Of a DNA stretch of 64,000 bases, positions 62,183-64,000 are shown in pieces (positions within the stretch are counted from its first letter, which is position 1; each line of letters begins with the position of its first letter). The notes below the pieces were generated by a model. It searched no databases. It saw nothing but the letters and a program-made list of their open reading frames with translations, and had not been told where the DNA came from. The position numbers were made by a program, and so were the translations under genes. The stretch is from Clavibacter zhangzhiyongii (GTDB lineage Bacteria; Actinomycetota; Actinomycetes; Actinomycetales; Microbacteriaceae), in the NCBI RefSeq assembly GCF_014775655.1, contig NZ_CP061274.1, positions 992,001 through 1,056,000 of the forward strand, written 5' to 3'.

Positions 62183-63070
62183 TCAGCGGTCGCGGCGGAG
62201 CGCGGTGCGGAGCCGCTGGTACCCGGACAGCGTGGGCGGTGCGACGGGCGTGGTCTCGGGCGCCGTGTCGAGGCGCAGCTGCCGCTGCGCGAACTCGCGC
62301 GTCTCGACGAGCATGGCGAGCCGCTGCTCCTCGTCCTTGGCCTTGCGGGTGTTGACCTCGGCGACGACGCCGCCCTGCCAGCCCTGCTCGGCGAGCCAGC
62401 GCAGCGTCTCCGCGACGGGCTGCGTGCCGCGGCCGGGGAGGAGGTGCTCGTCGAAGATGCGGCCGTCGTCCTGCGAGCCGGATCCGTCGCACAGGTGCAC
62501 GTGGCGCAGGCGCGGGCCGAGGGCCTTGGCCATCTCGAGCGCGTCCTGCCCGGAGAGCGACGCGTGCGAGAAGTCGAGTGTGGTGGCGTCGCAGTCCATG
62601 ACGGTGGGATCCCAGCCGGGCGCGTACGCCTTCATGCTGCGGCCGGCGACCTGCCACGGGAACATGTTCTCGACGGCGATCTCGACGCCGGTGCGCTCCT
62701 GCGTGGCGCGCACGATGTCGAGGAAGGACTCGGCGTAGCCGGCCTGCCAGCGGAACGGCGGGTGCACCACGACGGCCGGGGCGCCGACCGCGCGGGCGAG
62801 CTCCGCGGACCTCTCCAGCTTCACCTTCGGGTCCCGGCCCCACACGAAGTGCGTGAGCAGGAGGACGGGCGCGTGGATGGAGAGGATCGGCAGCGCGTGC
62901 TTCTCCGACAGCGCACGGAGGGCCGCGGCGTCCTGGGTGACCTCGTCGTTCGTCACCATGATCTCCACCCCGTCGAAGCCCGCGCGCTTCGCCATGACGA
63001 AGGCGTTCTCGACGGGCTGGGGGTACACGCAGGTCGTGCTCATTCCGACACGGATCACGTCGGCGACCAT
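62183..63070 (-). CDS. sugar phosphate isomerase/epimerase-like TIM barrel
   Basis: A 295-residue xylose-isomerase-like TIM barrel. The barrel strands and metal-binding residues are visible: GVEIMVTND, LSIHAPVLLL, VVVHPPFRWQ, VEIAVENMFP with the Glu ligand, TLDFSHAS, LRHVHLCDG and GGVVAEVNT with the last Glu. It should isomerise or epimerise a sugar, or act as an AP-endonuclease-like enzyme; the substrate is unknown. ATG 63070 has no strong ribosome site; GTG 63058 is an alternative. It is divergent from the fructosamine kinase gene. Confidence 0.83.
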   Translation of the reverse strand: MVADVIRVGMSTTCVYPQPVENAFVMAKRAGFDGVEIMVTNDEVTQDAAALRALSEKHALPILSIHAPVLLLTHFVWGRDPKVKLERSAELARAVGAPAVVVHPPFRWQAGYAESFLDIVRATQERTGVEIAVENMFPWQVAGRSMKAYAPGWDPTVMDCDATTLDFSHASLSGQDALEMAKALGPRLRHVHLCDGSGSQDDGRIFDEHLLPGRGTQPVAETLRWLAEQGWQGGVVAEVNTRKAKDEEQRLAMLVETREFAQRQLRLDTAPETTPVAPPTLSGYQRLRTALRRDR

Positions 63071-63204
63071 ACCCGGCGACGCTGTGCGCCCGGGGTACGC
63101 GGGGGGTCCGGCGCGTGTCGGGTGCGCGACGGGGACAGGCGGGGCGGGCAGGCTGGACGGGAGATCCGGGCGGACAGCGCGCCGCCCGCAACGGGAGGGA
63201 CGGC

Positions 63205-64000
63205 ATGGCGGCGGCGACGGACGGGCACGACGGGCAGGACGGCGGGACGTACCGCAAGGAGCGGGCCGACGCGCCGGCCGGGTTCTTCGAGGCGGAGGCG
63301 GCCGGGCTCCGGTGGCTCGCCGAGGCGGAGGCCGACGGGGGAGCGCGCGTCGTGCGCGTGCGCGACGTGCGGTCCGGCCGGATCGACCTCGAGCGGCTCC
63401 GTCCGGCGCGGCCGACCCGGGCGGCGGCGCGCGCGTTCGGGTCGGCGCTCGCGATCACCCACGGCGCCGGGGCGCCCGGGTTCGGTGCGCCGCCACCCGG
63501 CCACGACGGGCCCGCCTTCATCGGGCGGCAGGGGCTGTCCGTGCGTCGCGACGGGGCGGGCGGCGGCGGATGGGGCGCGTGGTACGCCCGTGAGCGCGTG
63601 CTCCCGTACCTCCGCCGGGCCGTCGACGCGGGCCACGTCACGGCGACGCAGGCGGCCGACGTCGAGCGGGCGTGCGCCGCCGCCGCCGACGGCCGGTTCG
63701 ACGACGGGCGGCCGGCGGCCAGGATCCACGGCGACCTCTGGTCCGGCAACGTGCAGTGGACCGCGGAGGGCACCGTCCTCATCGACCCGGCGGCGCACGG
63801 CGGCCACCGCGAGACCGACCTCGCCATGCTCGCCCTGTTCGGCTGCCCCGGGCTCGACGACGTCCTCGGCGCCTACGCGGACGGCGGATCCCTCGTCGCG
63901 GGCTGGCGCGTGCGCGTCCCGCTGCACCAGCTCCACCCGCTCGCCGTGCACGCCGCGTCGCACGGCCCCTCCTACGGCGACGCCCTGCACGACGCCGCGC
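63205..64000 (+). CDS. fructosamine kinase family protein, 3' truncated by window edge
   Basis: The first 265 codons of a protein-kinase-like fold enzyme that phosphorylates fructosamines so glycated proteins or amines can be repaired. Early RKERADAPAGFFEAEAAGLRWL, the catalytic loop IHGDLWSGN near residue 175 and the DFG-like VLIDPAAHGGHRETDLAML are all family hallmarks. The frame stays open to the window end. GGGAGG (63192-63198 region) precedes ATG 63205. The C terminus lies outside the window. Confidence 0.9.
   Translation, partial: MAAATDGHDGQDGGTYRKERADAPAGFFEAEAAGLRWLAEAEADGGARVVRVRDVRSGRIDLERLRPARPTRAAARAFGSALAITHGAGAPGFGAPPPGHDGPAFIGRQGLSVRRDGAGGGGWGAWYARERVLPYLRRAVDAGHVTATQAADVERACAAAADGRFDDGRPAARIHGDLWSGNVQWTAEGTVLIDPAAHGGHRETDLAMLALFGCPGLDDVLGAYADGGSLVAGWRVRVPLHQLHPLAVHAASHGPSYGDALHDAA

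Overview
The window reads as a high-GC (about 73%, estimated by eye) actinobacterial chromosome segment. The dense coding, WhiB, MtrAB-LpqB, CarD and PdtaS genes, T-less hairpin terminators and many GTG starts point to Microbacteriaceae. Gene content and codon style look most like Clavibacter, but that is an inference from memory of family gene orders, not a database match. I see no rRNA, CRISPR array, insertion sequence, prophage or origin. There is one tRNA, and no gap between genes exceeds about 300 bases.

Layout. (1) 1-8006: the end of galE, then a mannose/cell-wall block: whiB2-type regulator, large GT2 membrane glycosyltransferase, DUF5719 protein, zincin-fold protein, DUF3499 protein and manB. 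(2) 8087-11162: a CsoR-controlled copper cassette, csoR-copZ-copA. (3) 11226-12710: sahH. (4) 12832-24949: an RDD protein and a SpoIIM-like protein, then a GH3 beta-glucosidase/sugar-MFS/TetR cassette, then the DUF58-MoxR-DUF4350-DUF4129-membrane-protein operon. Other actinobacteria usually keep RDD, SpoIIM and the MoxR operon together, so the sugar cassette looks inserted. (5) 25072-33847: mtrA-mtrB-lpqB, comF-like, long hpf and secA. (6) 33942-39507: Rv3235-family protein, an unknown 202-aa protein, a SAF-domain/CpaE-like pair, pdtaS and whiB1. (7) 39753-45815: small membrane protein, bcp, tRNA-Lys, carD, secreted DUF1524 nuclease, amino-acid permease and lipoprotein. (8) 45888-54643: MarR/MFS pair, alpha/beta hydrolase, GH15 enzyme divergent from a G6PD-family gene, and an SLC13/ArsB-like permease. 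(9) 54678-60168: a TetR-controlled exporter operon, with an MMPL protein carrying a degenerate ABC-ATPase-like tail followed by a YhgE/Pip permease. (10) 60263-64000: a secreted propeller-like protein behind a Zur/Fur-like box, an ABM monooxygenase, a TIM-barrel isomerase and the start of a fructosamine kinase.

Much of the window is surface biology: glycan building, envelope signalling (MtrAB-LpqB), secretion (SecA), metal homeostasis and efflux. The most distinctive items are the MMPL/pseudo-ABC/YhgE operon; the CpaE-like protein that has lost both P-loop lysines; the Zur-like box before a secreted propeller; a roughly six-fold excess of GGATCC in all reading frames; and many genes whose start codon lies 6-9 bases after a TANNNT element, which suggests leaderless mRNAs.
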